Assembly: GCA_017467965.1 (NCBI GenBank)
Contig: JAFUJZ010000007.1
Span: 1-64,000, forward strand
Reading direction: 5' to 3'
Length of the DNA stretch: 64,000 nt
DNA from: Clostridia bacterium
GTDB lineage: Bacteria; Bacillota_A; Clostridia; UMGS1883
Below, piece after piece: positions 57,271 through 64,000 of the stretch (its first letter is position 1; every line of letters begins with the position of its first letter). The position numbers and the translations under genes were made by a program. The notes under the pieces were generated by a model. It was not told the origin of the DNA, did no database searches, and saw only the letters and a list, made by a program, of their open reading frames with translations.

Positions 57271-57489
57271 ATGGATATTAAAGAAAAAATTGAAGAGCTT
57301 GTAGAAAAAATCAAGTCCGATGACAAGCTCAGAGCAAAATTTCAGTCTGACCCGGTATCGGCTGTTGAATCACTTTTGGGAATCGATTTGCCCAACGACC
57401 AGATTGAAAAAATCGTTGACGGTATTAAGGCGAAGATTTCCATTGACAGTATAGGTAGTGTATTGGGCGGTCTTTTCGGAAAGAAATGA
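57271..57489 (+). CDS. 72-aa helical protein, Nif11-leader-like
   Basis: A charged helical protein with KIKSDDKLRAKFQSDPVSAV then SLLGIDLPNDQIEKIVDGIKAKI and a glycine-rich tail SVLGGLFGKK. Spacing of LxxKFQxDPxxA and LGxxLPxDQ resembles Nif11/NHLP-type leader peptides, but no modification enzyme is nearby and the C-terminus lacks an obvious cysteine-rich core. Function unknown. RBS TGGAGG, own promoter and terminator. Confidence 0.7.
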   Translation: MDIKEKIEELVEKIKSDDKLRAKFQSDPVSAVESLLGIDLPNDQIEKIVDGIKAKISIDSIGSVLGGLFGKK

Positions 57490-57517
57490 AAAACGCGTGT
57501 CTAAGACACGCGTTTTT
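57489..57517. terminator. Bidirectional terminator, 72-aa gene / acyltransferase
   Basis: AAAAACGCGTGTC / GACACGCGTTTTT with loop TAA. The minus-strand acyltransferase stop lies inside it. Confidence 0.9.
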
Positions 57518-58538
57518 GTTTGAGTTTTATGAAAAATAATGCAATTATGTAGTTGAATAGAGAGAATACTGCAACCATGACAAGGTAAAGGGGAAGCTGT
57601 TTGTCTGCCCCGGATATGATTTTGGGCATATTGATTGCAAGATAATAGTTGTTTAAGAATATACATACGCTGGCTTTACGGAAAAACGGACAATTGAATC
57701 GGTTTAAAAATTGTGTAATGTAGCTTTGCTCGGAAAAACAAATGGTAATTGCAACAAAGAGCAATGCCACGAGGAAAAAGTCCAAACGTGATGATTTAGG
57801 AAGGCGGAACATAAGGAGTATTGCAAGTGCCCAGGCGGTGTATTCTGCTATTGTTAAGGCAAAACGCTGCCAATTTGTAAGCACTTTTTTTGATAAACTA
57901 AGTGCCAAATCATAGCAGATGATACCCAGTGCAATCCCTGCAAGCCCTTTGAGTACACCTTTGTAATAAAAACCGAGCCATTGTCCCGGAGAGGCAAGGT
58001 GACCAAGACGATTCCATACTGTGCCATAGATGAAAAGAACCATAATCGGTGCAAGTATATAGGTAACACTCTTTTTGAACTTTAACAAAAGGGGATAGAA
58101 AAACGCCATTGCAATAAGCATTGCAGACAGGTACCATGCAACACCCGTGGGGTAATGAATACCCGAAAAACCAAACATCTGGAGCCAGAAAAGCTCGGGG
58201 ATGCTATACAGAGATTTGTTCATAATTGTTGCAGCCGACCAACTGTTGACTATTGCACAAAAGGCAAGTGAAGTTATTATAGCTACAATAAAAAACGGGA
58301 AAATACCCAAGTATTTGCCTTTTAAAAAGTCGCGGGTGCTTTCGCCAACCGACAGCGAGCGTTCACGTGTAAAAACACTGCGTGCCATTAGAAAACCTGA
58401 TACAATAAAGAAAAATTCAACCCCTAACGAACCGCGTATTGCCAAAGGATAGGGTAAAAATACGTTAGCGTGGTTAAGTACAATAATTACAGCAAAAACA
58501 AATTTAAAAATATCAATAGTGAAATTTGATTTTTTCAT
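57501..58538 (-). CDS. Acyltransferase 3 family membrane protein
   Basis: 345 aa, about 10 membrane helices. N-terminus IDIFKFVFAVIIVLNHANVF holds the conserved His, followed by GSLGVEFFFIVSGFLMARS with the acyltransferase-3 (OafA/NodX-like) signature. It probably O-acylates a surface glycan or sugar lipid. ATG at 58538 after GAGGTG. Single gene; no close link to the polysaccharide operon. Confidence 0.88.
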   Translation of the reverse strand: MKKSNFTIDIFKFVFAVIIVLNHANVFLPYPLAIRGSLGVEFFFIVSGFLMARSVFTRERSLSVGESTRDFLKGKYLGIFPFFIVAIITSLAFCAIVNSWSAATIMNKSLYSIPELFWLQMFGFSGIHYPTGVAWYLSAMLIAMAFFYPLLLKFKKSVTYILAPIMVLFIYGTVWNRLGHLASPGQWLGFYYKGVLKGLAGIALGIICYDLALSLSKKVLTNWQRFALTIAEYTAWALAILLMFRLPKSSRLDFFLVALLFVAITICFSEQSYITQFLNRFNCPFFRKASVCIFLNNYYLAINMPKIISGADKQLPLYLVMVAVFSLFNYIIALFFIKLKQKRVS

Positions 58539-58643
58539 GTTATCACCTCGCCCTAATAGTAGCATATATGGAAAAATTTTTCAAGACATGTTATAAAAAG
58601 GGCTTTAAGCGGTGTGTTAATTAATCATCAAAAAAAAGATGCG

Positions 58644-58672
58644 TTGACACGCCTCTATTTAATTGATACAAT
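58644..58672 (+). promoter_or_regulatory. Promoter of the transglutaminase-like gene
   Basis: TTGACA (58644-58649), 17-nt spacer, TACAAT (58667-58672), 21 nt before the ATG. Confidence 0.72.
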
Positions 58673-58693
58673 TAAACAGAGGGGTGATTTTAT

Positions 58694-60133
58694 ATGAAAA
58701 AGTTTTTAAGCTTAATGCTTTCGCTGTTTTTAGCAATTGCACCAGTCCCAGTAATGGCAGAGGATTTTACGTTTGATATTTATGAGGGTTTTTACACATC
58801 AAAGTCAGACGAAGCCGTGCTTATGGGGATTGACGAAGATGTTAAGGCGGCACTTGAAGAAAGGCTTATTGCCGCTTGGGAAAATATGGACACAGAGGTT
58901 CAACTCTATCCCGATATAAAAATACATAGAGACGATATTGTGTCGTATTTTTCGTCAATTTATTTTGAAAACCCTCAGTACTATTATGTTGTGAGAAGCT
59001 TTAGCGGAAAAAGCAGTAGCGGTTACATGACGCAGTTGACAAAGCTTAGTTATACCGTAGACAGCATGGATACTGTAAGGGAAACATGGAAAGAAATTGA
59101 CAAGGCAACAGAGGAAATACTTTTATACATAGAGCCCGATATGACTGATTTTGAAAAGATAATGACGGTGCATGATTATATGGACTTACATTATGTTTAC
59201 GACCTAAACGATATGGATCAGACATATCTCATAATGCTTGACAAGGCGGGCGTTTGCGCATCATATGCCGAAGCTTTTCAGCACATGATGAATGTTTTGG
59301 GGATTGAATGTACGCTTGTAAGCTCAAATGAAATGGGTCATATATGGAACATGGTGAAGGTGGACGGATTTTGGTATCATGTTGATGTAACATGGGATGA
59401 CCCTGTTCCCGACCAGTTTGGGGTTGTAAGCCATAAATATATGTTCTTGAGCGAAAACGCCATAAAAGAAATGGGACACACTGGATTTGATGCACAATAT
59501 TATGCAGGCAAAACAACATATAACAATGCTACTTGGCGTGACGACGGTGGCAGTATTGTTACTTTAGACGGCATTATGTACCATGTTGAGGGGAACAACC
59601 TCGTTGACGAAAATAACAATATAATTTACAAAAACCTTGACGGCGGTGACGGCAAGTGGAGCGTATCTGAAACAAAATATGTATCGGATGTTGTATGGAC
59701 AGGCTTGGGTGAAATAAACGGAGTACTCTATTTTAATACAGATACGGGCATATATTCCTACAATCCCGAAACAAAAGAAACCAATTGCATATTGGAACAA
59801 TACGGTGTGGGAGGACTTTTTACAGATAAAAATATGCTTATTTACAGCACATACGATTTTGAAAATCAAGCGTTTGTAAAAATGGGTGAAATCAGAATAT
59901 GTGATGTTCGTCTAAGCGGTCCGTATTTTGAGGACGGAAAAGCTGTTGTGAGGCTTTATAACGATAACGATGTTCCCCTTTGGATAATAAGTAAGGGTGA
60001 CGGGTATAAGGCACAAAAAGTTGACGCAAAGAGCATCGGTACAGCAAAGTTTGAAAACGGAGAGAGCCAGATAATTTATATCTGGAAACAGAGCCTTGAG
60101 CCTGTATTTGAAGCCTTTACAATAAGTGAATAA
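58694..60133 (+). CDS. Secreted transglutaminase-like protein
   Basis: 479 aa. Signal peptide about 1-22 (SLMLSLFLAIAPVPVMA). A transglutaminase-core domain lies at about 150-260: VHDYMDLHYVYD, Cys in KAGVCASYAEAF, His in GHIWNMVKV, Asp in YHVDVTWDDP. The triad order Cys-His-Asp is intact. The C-terminal 220 residues are a beta-rich region, possibly propeller-like (GGDGKWSVSETKYV, YFNTDTGIYSYNPETKET). The substrate is unknown; such enzymes cross-link or cleave surface peptides. RBS AGAGGGG. Confidence 0.87.
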   Translation: MKKFLSLMLSLFLAIAPVPVMAEDFTFDIYEGFYTSKSDEAVLMGIDEDVKAALEERLIAAWENMDTEVQLYPDIKIHRDDIVSYFSSIYFENPQYYYVVRSFSGKSSSGYMTQLTKLSYTVDSMDTVRETWKEIDKATEEILLYIEPDMTDFEKIMTVHDYMDLHYVYDLNDMDQTYLIMLDKAGVCASYAEAFQHMMNVLGIECTLVSSNEMGHIWNMVKVDGFWYHVDVTWDDPVPDQFGVVSHKYMFLSENAIKEMGHTGFDAQYYAGKTTYNNATWRDDGGSIVTLDGIMYHVEGNNLVDENNNIIYKNLDGGDGKWSVSETKYVSDVVWTGLGEINGVLYFNTDTGIYSYNPETKETNCILEQYGVGGLFTDKNMLIYSTYDFENQAFVKMGEIRICDVRLSGPYFEDGKAVVRLYNDNDVPLWIISKGDGYKAQKVDAKSIGTAKFENGESQIIYIWKQSLEPVFEAFTISE

Positions 60134-60138
60134 AAAAT

Positions 60139-60170
60139 AAAACCGCTGATTACAAATCAGCGGTTTTTTG
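60139..60170. terminator. Bidirectional terminator, transglutaminase gene / pheT
   Basis: AAAACCGCTGATT / AATCAGCGGTTTT with loop ACA; it lies nine bases past the pheT stop on the other strand. Confidence 0.9.
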
Positions 60171-60178
60171 TGTGAAAT

Positions 60179-62539
60179 TTACTTTTTCATGGGGATACCC
60201 TGTGCGTCAAGATTAGCTATAATGGAGTCTACAACTTCCATTACTTCGTCCTTTGTAAGTGTTCTTTCGCCATGGGAGAAGAGAATACGTACAGTGATAG
60301 ACTTGCCCGAATCATCAACGTATGTGTCAAGAAGCTTGACAGACTTGATAAGGGGGCAATTTGCATCTTCGATAGCTTTGCCGATAGGAGCGTACTTGTC
60401 GGAAATGAAAGAAACGTCAATTTCCATTTCAGGGTACTTAGAGGGTTCAGCGTATTTGATAGAGTTGTTCTTTTCTGCGCTGAATGCTTTTACATCGATT
60501 TCAGCAAATACGATAGCAGCCTTCTTGTCAATCTTTTTGCCGATTACGGGATGAACAACGCCTATTGTACCAAGCAGTGTGCCATTTAAGTAAATAGCAT
60601 TGAGGTTTCTGGGGTGTTCATAGCTGTGTGTTGCTTCGATAACTTCAAATGTGAGAGAAGCGTGACGAAGGTCATCTGTAATAACAGCTAAGATATCGCG
60701 AAGATAGATGTACAATTCTTCAACACTCTTTGTTTTGTCAAAGAGTGTGATACAGAGCTTTTTCTGCTCGTTACAAAGACCATCTTCTTTTAAGCCTTCC
60801 ACAACTCTTCCTACTTCAAATACGCCGAAGGAGGGAGCATAAGATGTATTAGCCTTAACCTGACAGAGCTGTGTAGGAACGATGGATTTACGGATTGTTT
60901 CGATGTTGGGGTTTGTAGCGTTTACAAGTTTGATATTGTCTTCAACTTCGATGCCTAACTCATTATATTCATCATAATATGCCCAAACGTAAGAGTGGAG
61001 CTCATGGAGAGAAAATCTCTTAACCAAGATATCCTTAATCTTTTCTTCCATTGTTTTTTCTTCGGCAGCACGAACAGGGTAGAGCGGAACAGAGGCAGTA
61101 TTGATATCAAAGTTATCATAACCGTAGATACGTGTGATTTCTTCGATGATATCAGCCTTCATTGTAACGTCCTTTGTTGCTCTCCATGAGGGAACTGTTA
61201 CATTGAACGTATCACCGTCTGTTTCAACTGTGAAGCCGAGAGCGCGGAGTGTCTTTACGATTGTATTGTTATCAATCTCGATACCTGTGTAACGGTCAAC
61301 AAACTTTTTATCGAATGTGAGGTTACGTGTGGGGTACTCATAAGCGATTTCGTCTGTAAGAGAGGAAACAACCACTACGCCTTCGTCAATATCTGTCAAA
61401 AGCTTTACAAAGCGTGCAATTGCGGGAACTGTAAGCTGGGGGTCAAGACACTTTTCGTAACGCTGAGATGCGTCTGTACGGTGAGCAAGTCTAACTGTGC
61501 TCTTGCGGATGCTTACTGCATCAAAGGTTGCAGACTCTAAAGTAAGACGTGTTGTGTCTTCTACGATTTCACTGTCCAAACCACCCATGATACCTGCGAT
61601 TGCAACAGGTGTGTTGTCGTTACAAATCATGAGAGTGTTTTCATCACAGTTACGGTCAACGCCGTCAAGTGTGCGGAATACGTGAGGTGCATCAAATCTC
61701 TTAATGCGAAGCTTTTCAACCTTTCTTGAGTCAAATGCGTGCATGGGCTGACCCATTTCAAGCATTAAGTAGTTTGTAAGGTCGGCAAGAAGGTTTATGG
61801 AACGCATACCGCAGTAGAAAAGACGGATGCGCATATTAACAGGGCTTGTGTTCTTTGTGATGTTTTCAACCTGCAAGCAGGAGTAACGCTGACAAAGAGG
61901 GTCTTCAATCTTCATGTCAATGGCGGGAAGATTGTCATACTTTGAAAGGTCAACTGAGTCGAGAGGCTTTAATTCTCTGCCTGCGATAGCCGCAAATTCA
62001 CGGGCGATACCGTAGTGACCCCAAAGGTCGGGGCGGTTTGTGAGGGACTTGTTGTCAACCTCAAAGATAATGTCGTCAACCTCATATGCGTCCTTAATAA
62101 GTGTACCATTTGCTAAATCATCGGTGATTTCCATAATGCCGTCGTTATTGTCAGAAATGCCGATTTCCTTTTCGGAGCAGCACATACCATAGCTTGTGTA
62201 GCCTGCCAACGGACGAGGAGCAATGGTGATTTCACCAATGCGTGCACCAACGGGCGCAAAAGCGGTTTTCATACCCACACGAACATTGGGAGCACCACAT
62301 ACAACGTCGGTGAGTTCTCCGTTGCCTGCATCAACCTTTAAAAGGTGGAGTTTTTTGGAATCGGGGTGGTCGTTAACCTCTTTGATTTCGGCAACAACTA
62401 TGCCGTCAATGTCGCTACCTTTAAAGAAAATTTCGTTTTCAACTTCTGCAGTTGAAAGAGAGAACTGACTGATTAATTTCAATTTATCCAGACCTGTAAA
62501 GTCTACAAAGTCGGAAATCCAATTCATAGATAAAAACAT
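60179..62539 (-). CDS. pheT: Phenylalanine-tRNA ligase beta subunit
   Basis: 786 aa, full length. N-terminal tRNA-binding EMAP-like domain (about 40-150, KLHLLKVDAGNGELTDVVCGAPNVR), B3/B4 editing domain, B5 domain, a catalytic-like core and the C-terminal anticodon-binding (FDX-ACB) domain (EIDVSFISD, VKLLDTYVDDSGKS). RBS AAGGAGG. It lies 13 nt after pheS in the same T-box-controlled transcript. Confidence 0.97.
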   Translation of the reverse strand: MFLSMNWISDFVDFTGLDKLKLISQFSLSTAEVENEIFFKGSDIDGIVVAEIKEVNDHPDSKKLHLLKVDAGNGELTDVVCGAPNVRVGMKTAFAPVGARIGEITIAPRPLAGYTSYGMCCSEKEIGISDNNDGIMEITDDLANGTLIKDAYEVDDIIFEVDNKSLTNRPDLWGHYGIAREFAAIAGRELKPLDSVDLSKYDNLPAIDMKIEDPLCQRYSCLQVENITKNTSPVNMRIRLFYCGMRSINLLADLTNYLMLEMGQPMHAFDSRKVEKLRIKRFDAPHVFRTLDGVDRNCDENTLMICNDNTPVAIAGIMGGLDSEIVEDTTRLTLESATFDAVSIRKSTVRLAHRTDASQRYEKCLDPQLTVPAIARFVKLLTDIDEGVVVVSSLTDEIAYEYPTRNLTFDKKFVDRYTGIEIDNNTIVKTLRALGFTVETDGDTFNVTVPSWRATKDVTMKADIIEEITRIYGYDNFDINTASVPLYPVRAAEEKTMEEKIKDILVKRFSLHELHSYVWAYYDEYNELGIEVEDNIKLVNATNPNIETIRKSIVPTQLCQVKANTSYAPSFGVFEVGRVVEGLKEDGLCNEQKKLCITLFDKTKSVEELYIYLRDILAVITDDLRHASLTFEVIEATHSYEHPRNLNAIYLNGTLLGTIGVVHPVIGKKIDKKAAIVFAEIDVKAFSAEKNNSIKYAEPSKYPEMEIDVSFISDKYAPIGKAIEDANCPLIKSVKLLDTYVDDSGKSITVRILFSHGERTLTKDEVMEVVDSIIANLDAQGIPMKK

Positions 62540-62552
62540 AGTGTCAACCTCC

Positions 62553-63605
62553 TTATTCGTCGTCAGTGAACTGACCGAGAGCCTTAAGGCTACCTGAGTT
62601 CAAATCACGGATATCCTTAACGCCGTACTTCATCATTGCAAGACGGGTAAGACCGAGACCAAATGCAAAGCCTGTATATTCCTCAGGGTCAATACCGCCT
62701 GCCTTCAATACTTCGGGATGAATCATACCGCAGGGGCAAAGCTCAAGCCAACCTGAATGCTTACAGGAGGGACAACCGTCGCCGCCGCAGATAAGACAGC
62801 TGATGTCAAGCTCAAAGCCGGGTTCCACAAAGGGGAAGAAGCCGGGACGCAAACGAACCTTGATATCCTTTTGGAAAACTTCACTAAGCATTGTCTTCAT
62901 AAAGAAGATAAGGTTTGAAATAGAGATGTTCTTATCAACCATAACGCCTTCCATTTGGAAGAATGTGTTTTCATGACACGCGTCTGTTGCTTCGTTTCTA
63001 AAGCAACGTCCCGGGAAAATAGCCTTAATCGGAACACCATAGTTGATAAGGTCATCCTTGTATTTTTTGTAGATAGCATTCTGTGCAGCAGAGGTATGGC
63101 TCTTTAAGAGCTGACCGTTTTCAAGATAGTAAGTGTCCTGCATATCACGTGCAGGGTGATGTTTGGGAATATTAAGTGCCTCAAAGCATTCGTAGTCTGT
63201 TACGACCTCACTATAGTCTTCAACATGGAAGCCCATAGATTTGAAAACCTTTTCACACTGACGCTGTACAAGTGTGATAGGGTGATAGCTGCCGCGTGTG
63301 AGATTTGCCGGAGTAGAAATATCAAATGCGGGCATAGAGTTGATCTCTGCCATAATTTCGGCATTTTTAATTTCTTCGATTTTTGCGGCGATTAATTCGC
63401 CTGCTTCATTCTTAAGTACGTTTACCTTCTGACCAAAGTCTTTCTTTTCTTCGATTGAAAGGTCCTTCATACCTTTGAGTAAACCTGTGATAGAGCCGTT
63501 TTTGCCTAAGTATTCAACTCTTAACTCTTCCACAGCCTGCGCATTATCTGCAGCATTTAATTTGCCGAGGAATTCCTCTCGGAGTGCTGTTACCTTTTCT
63601 GACAT
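62553..63605 (-). CDS. pheS: Phenylalanine-tRNA ligase alpha subunit
   Basis: 350 aa class II synthetase. N-terminal coiled coil (1-90), then the core with HPARDMQDTYY (motif 2 region), FPGRCFRNEATDACHENTF, and FAFGLGLTRLAMMKYG (motif 3). A Cys-rich insertion CLICGGDGCPSCKHSGW (CxxC-x4-CxxC) suggests a bound metal and is typical of bacterial alpha subunits. It charges tRNA(Phe) as an alpha2-beta2 complex. RBS AAAGGA before the ATG at 63605. Confidence 0.97.
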   Translation of the reverse strand: MSEKVTALREEFLGKLNAADNAQAVEELRVEYLGKNGSITGLLKGMKDLSIEEKKDFGQKVNVLKNEAGELIAAKIEEIKNAEIMAEINSMPAFDISTPANLTRGSYHPITLVQRQCEKVFKSMGFHVEDYSEVVTDYECFEALNIPKHHPARDMQDTYYLENGQLLKSHTSAAQNAIYKKYKDDLINYGVPIKAIFPGRCFRNEATDACHENTFFQMEGVMVDKNISISNLIFFMKTMLSEVFQKDIKVRLRPGFFPFVEPGFELDISCLICGGDGCPSCKHSGWLELCPCGMIHPEVLKAGGIDPEEYTGFAFGLGLTRLAMMKYGVKDIRDLNSGSLKALGQFTDDE

Positions 63606-63642
63606 AATAACAGTCCTTTCTTTAAATTATATTTGAAATTAC

Positions 63643-63670
63643 GGGACGATGTGGGCATCGTCCCCTACAA
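63643..63670. repeat. Extragenic palindrome, CCCCTAC family
   Basis: GGGACGATG / CATCGTCCC with loop TGGG, followed by CTACAA. Same layout as 26671. It is located between the T-box terminator and pheS. Confidence 0.7.
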
Positions 63671-63689
63671 TTGTTTGCAATAAAAATAA

Positions 63690-63922
63690 AAAAGCTCATC
63701 CCATAAAGGGACGAGCATAACCCGCGGTACCACCCAAATTCAAGCCTAAGCTTGCACTCAATAGCGTTTTACGTGACGCTACACCCTGCTTAATCAAAGC
63801 TTTCGCAGGACGCTCCGATGCTGAAATTCAACCGTAAAAACATAAGACTGCTCACAGCCGACGACAGTCACTCTCTTGTATGCCCCTTTACAGCCTACTT
63901 ACACATCTTCAACGCGTGTACC
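63690..63922 (-). promoter_or_regulatory. T-box leader of pheST
   Basis: Minus-strand T-box sequence GGGTGGTACCGCGG at 63735-63722 and, downstream, the terminator GCTCGTCC / GGGATGAGC (about 63716-63694) with a T-run. The 5' part has AGAGAG followed by GGCTGTGAG, the stem I features of T-boxes. Uncharged tRNA should block the terminator. The specifier is probably TTC, read from GAATTTCAGC with TTC at 63825-63823 followed by A; assignment by eye only. Confidence 0.93.
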
Positions 63923-63927
63923 TAATA

Positions 63928-63956
63928 ATTATACTCTTGAAAAATGATAAAGTCAA
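63928..63956 (-). promoter_or_regulatory. Promoter of the pheST T-box transcript
   Basis: Minus strand TTGACT (63956-63951), 17-nt spacer, TATAAT (63933-63928), directly upstream of the T-box leader. Confidence 0.72.
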
Positions 63957-63991
63957 GAGTTTTTGCATATAAATAAGAAGAGGTGAGTAGT

Positions 63992-64000
63992 ATGTGGAAC
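63992..64000 (+). CDS. First codons of an unidentified gene, cut by the window edge
   Basis: ATG TGG AAC, 6 nt after GAGGTG. Only three codons are present, so no product can be proposed. Divergent from pheST. Confidence 0.3.

Noticed and set aside
1..64000. tRNA, rRNA or CRISPR arrays
   Set aside because: None was recognised on reading both strands. Short repeats are palindromes or protein repeats.

Overview
The window looks like chromosome of an anaerobic, low-to-moderate GC Firmicute of the class Clostridia, probably gut- or rumen-associated. Seen in sequence: a ctsR-mcsA-mcsB-clpC heat-shock operon behind a CtsR operator, a T-box leader on pheST, pyruvate phosphate dikinase, a reverse rubrerythrin with rubredoxins, SLH and CsaB cell-wall anchoring genes, cohesin/dockerin modules and strong GGAGG ribosome binding sites. 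The genus is not determined.

Layout. 1-2.0 kb: end of ppdK and a lipoprotein polysaccharide deacetylase. 2.0-8.0 kb: a galactoside locus (ROK sugar kinase, LacZ-type GH2 and GPH symporter on the minus strand, divergent AraC regulator). 8.0-9.7 kb: a cytoplasmic GH13 amylase. 9.8-18.4 kb: a tight six-gene plus-strand operon that is the most unusual part of the window. It encodes a C39-like cysteine peptidase behind about 22 aspartate-rich calcium-loop repeats, an orphan 177-aa protein, three different dynamin-family GTPases and a two-helix membrane protein. 18.5-28.9 kb: a secreted phosphodiester glycosidase and a surface-polysaccharide operon (hexapeptide acyltransferase, MurJ/Wzx-like flippase, acyltransferase-GT4 fusion, DUF4330, O-antigen ligase-like polymerase, GT4-CsaB fusion). 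29.0-33.6 kb: an XRE regulator divergent from a 1398-aa secreted protein joining a MACPF pore-forming domain to GLUG repeats and a cohesin-dockerin-cohesin module. 33.7-38.2 kb: the CtsR regulon operon. 38.3-45.6 kb: rdgB, a tiny Cys/Asn-rich membrane protein, a lipoprotein with lgt, a large SLH protein, a DUF815 ATPase, a short rubredoxin and a NUDIX hydrolase. 45.7-48.3 kb: two tandem paralogues with stalk (CuAO-N) and ricin-lectin domains. 48.4-53.3 kb: argC-argB, ybaK and a zinc/cadmium efflux cassette. 53.5-56.7 kb: a candidate small RNA, a BNR-type sugar-active protein with an ADP-ribose NUDIX, and a Fur-boxed reverse rubrerythrin-rubredoxin operon. 56.8-64 kb: small unknown genes, an acyltransferase 3, a secreted transglutaminase-like protein, pheST with its T-box, and the first codons of another gene.

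How the genes work together. The galactoside locus imports and cleaves a beta-galactoside and phosphorylates the released glucose. The polysaccharide operon ends in CsaB, which in known systems pyruvylates the wall polymer that SLH domains bind; a three-SLH protein is encoded 12 kb away. Oxygen and iron defence is covered by reverse rubrerythrin and rubredoxins under a Fur-type box. Protein quality control is the CtsR-McsAB-ClpC circuit.

Two families of small palindromes are scattered between genes. One is centred on GGGGAC-T-GTCCCC or a related GGTACC form; the other ends in CCCCTAC. No transposase is encoded in the window. The best candidates for an undescribed system are the C39/dynamin operon and the MACPF-cohesin-dockerin protein. 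The candidate small RNA at about 53.58-53.70 kb, with C-rich anti-Shine-Dalgarno stretches, is a third. All functions are inferred from reading the sequence; no database search was run.
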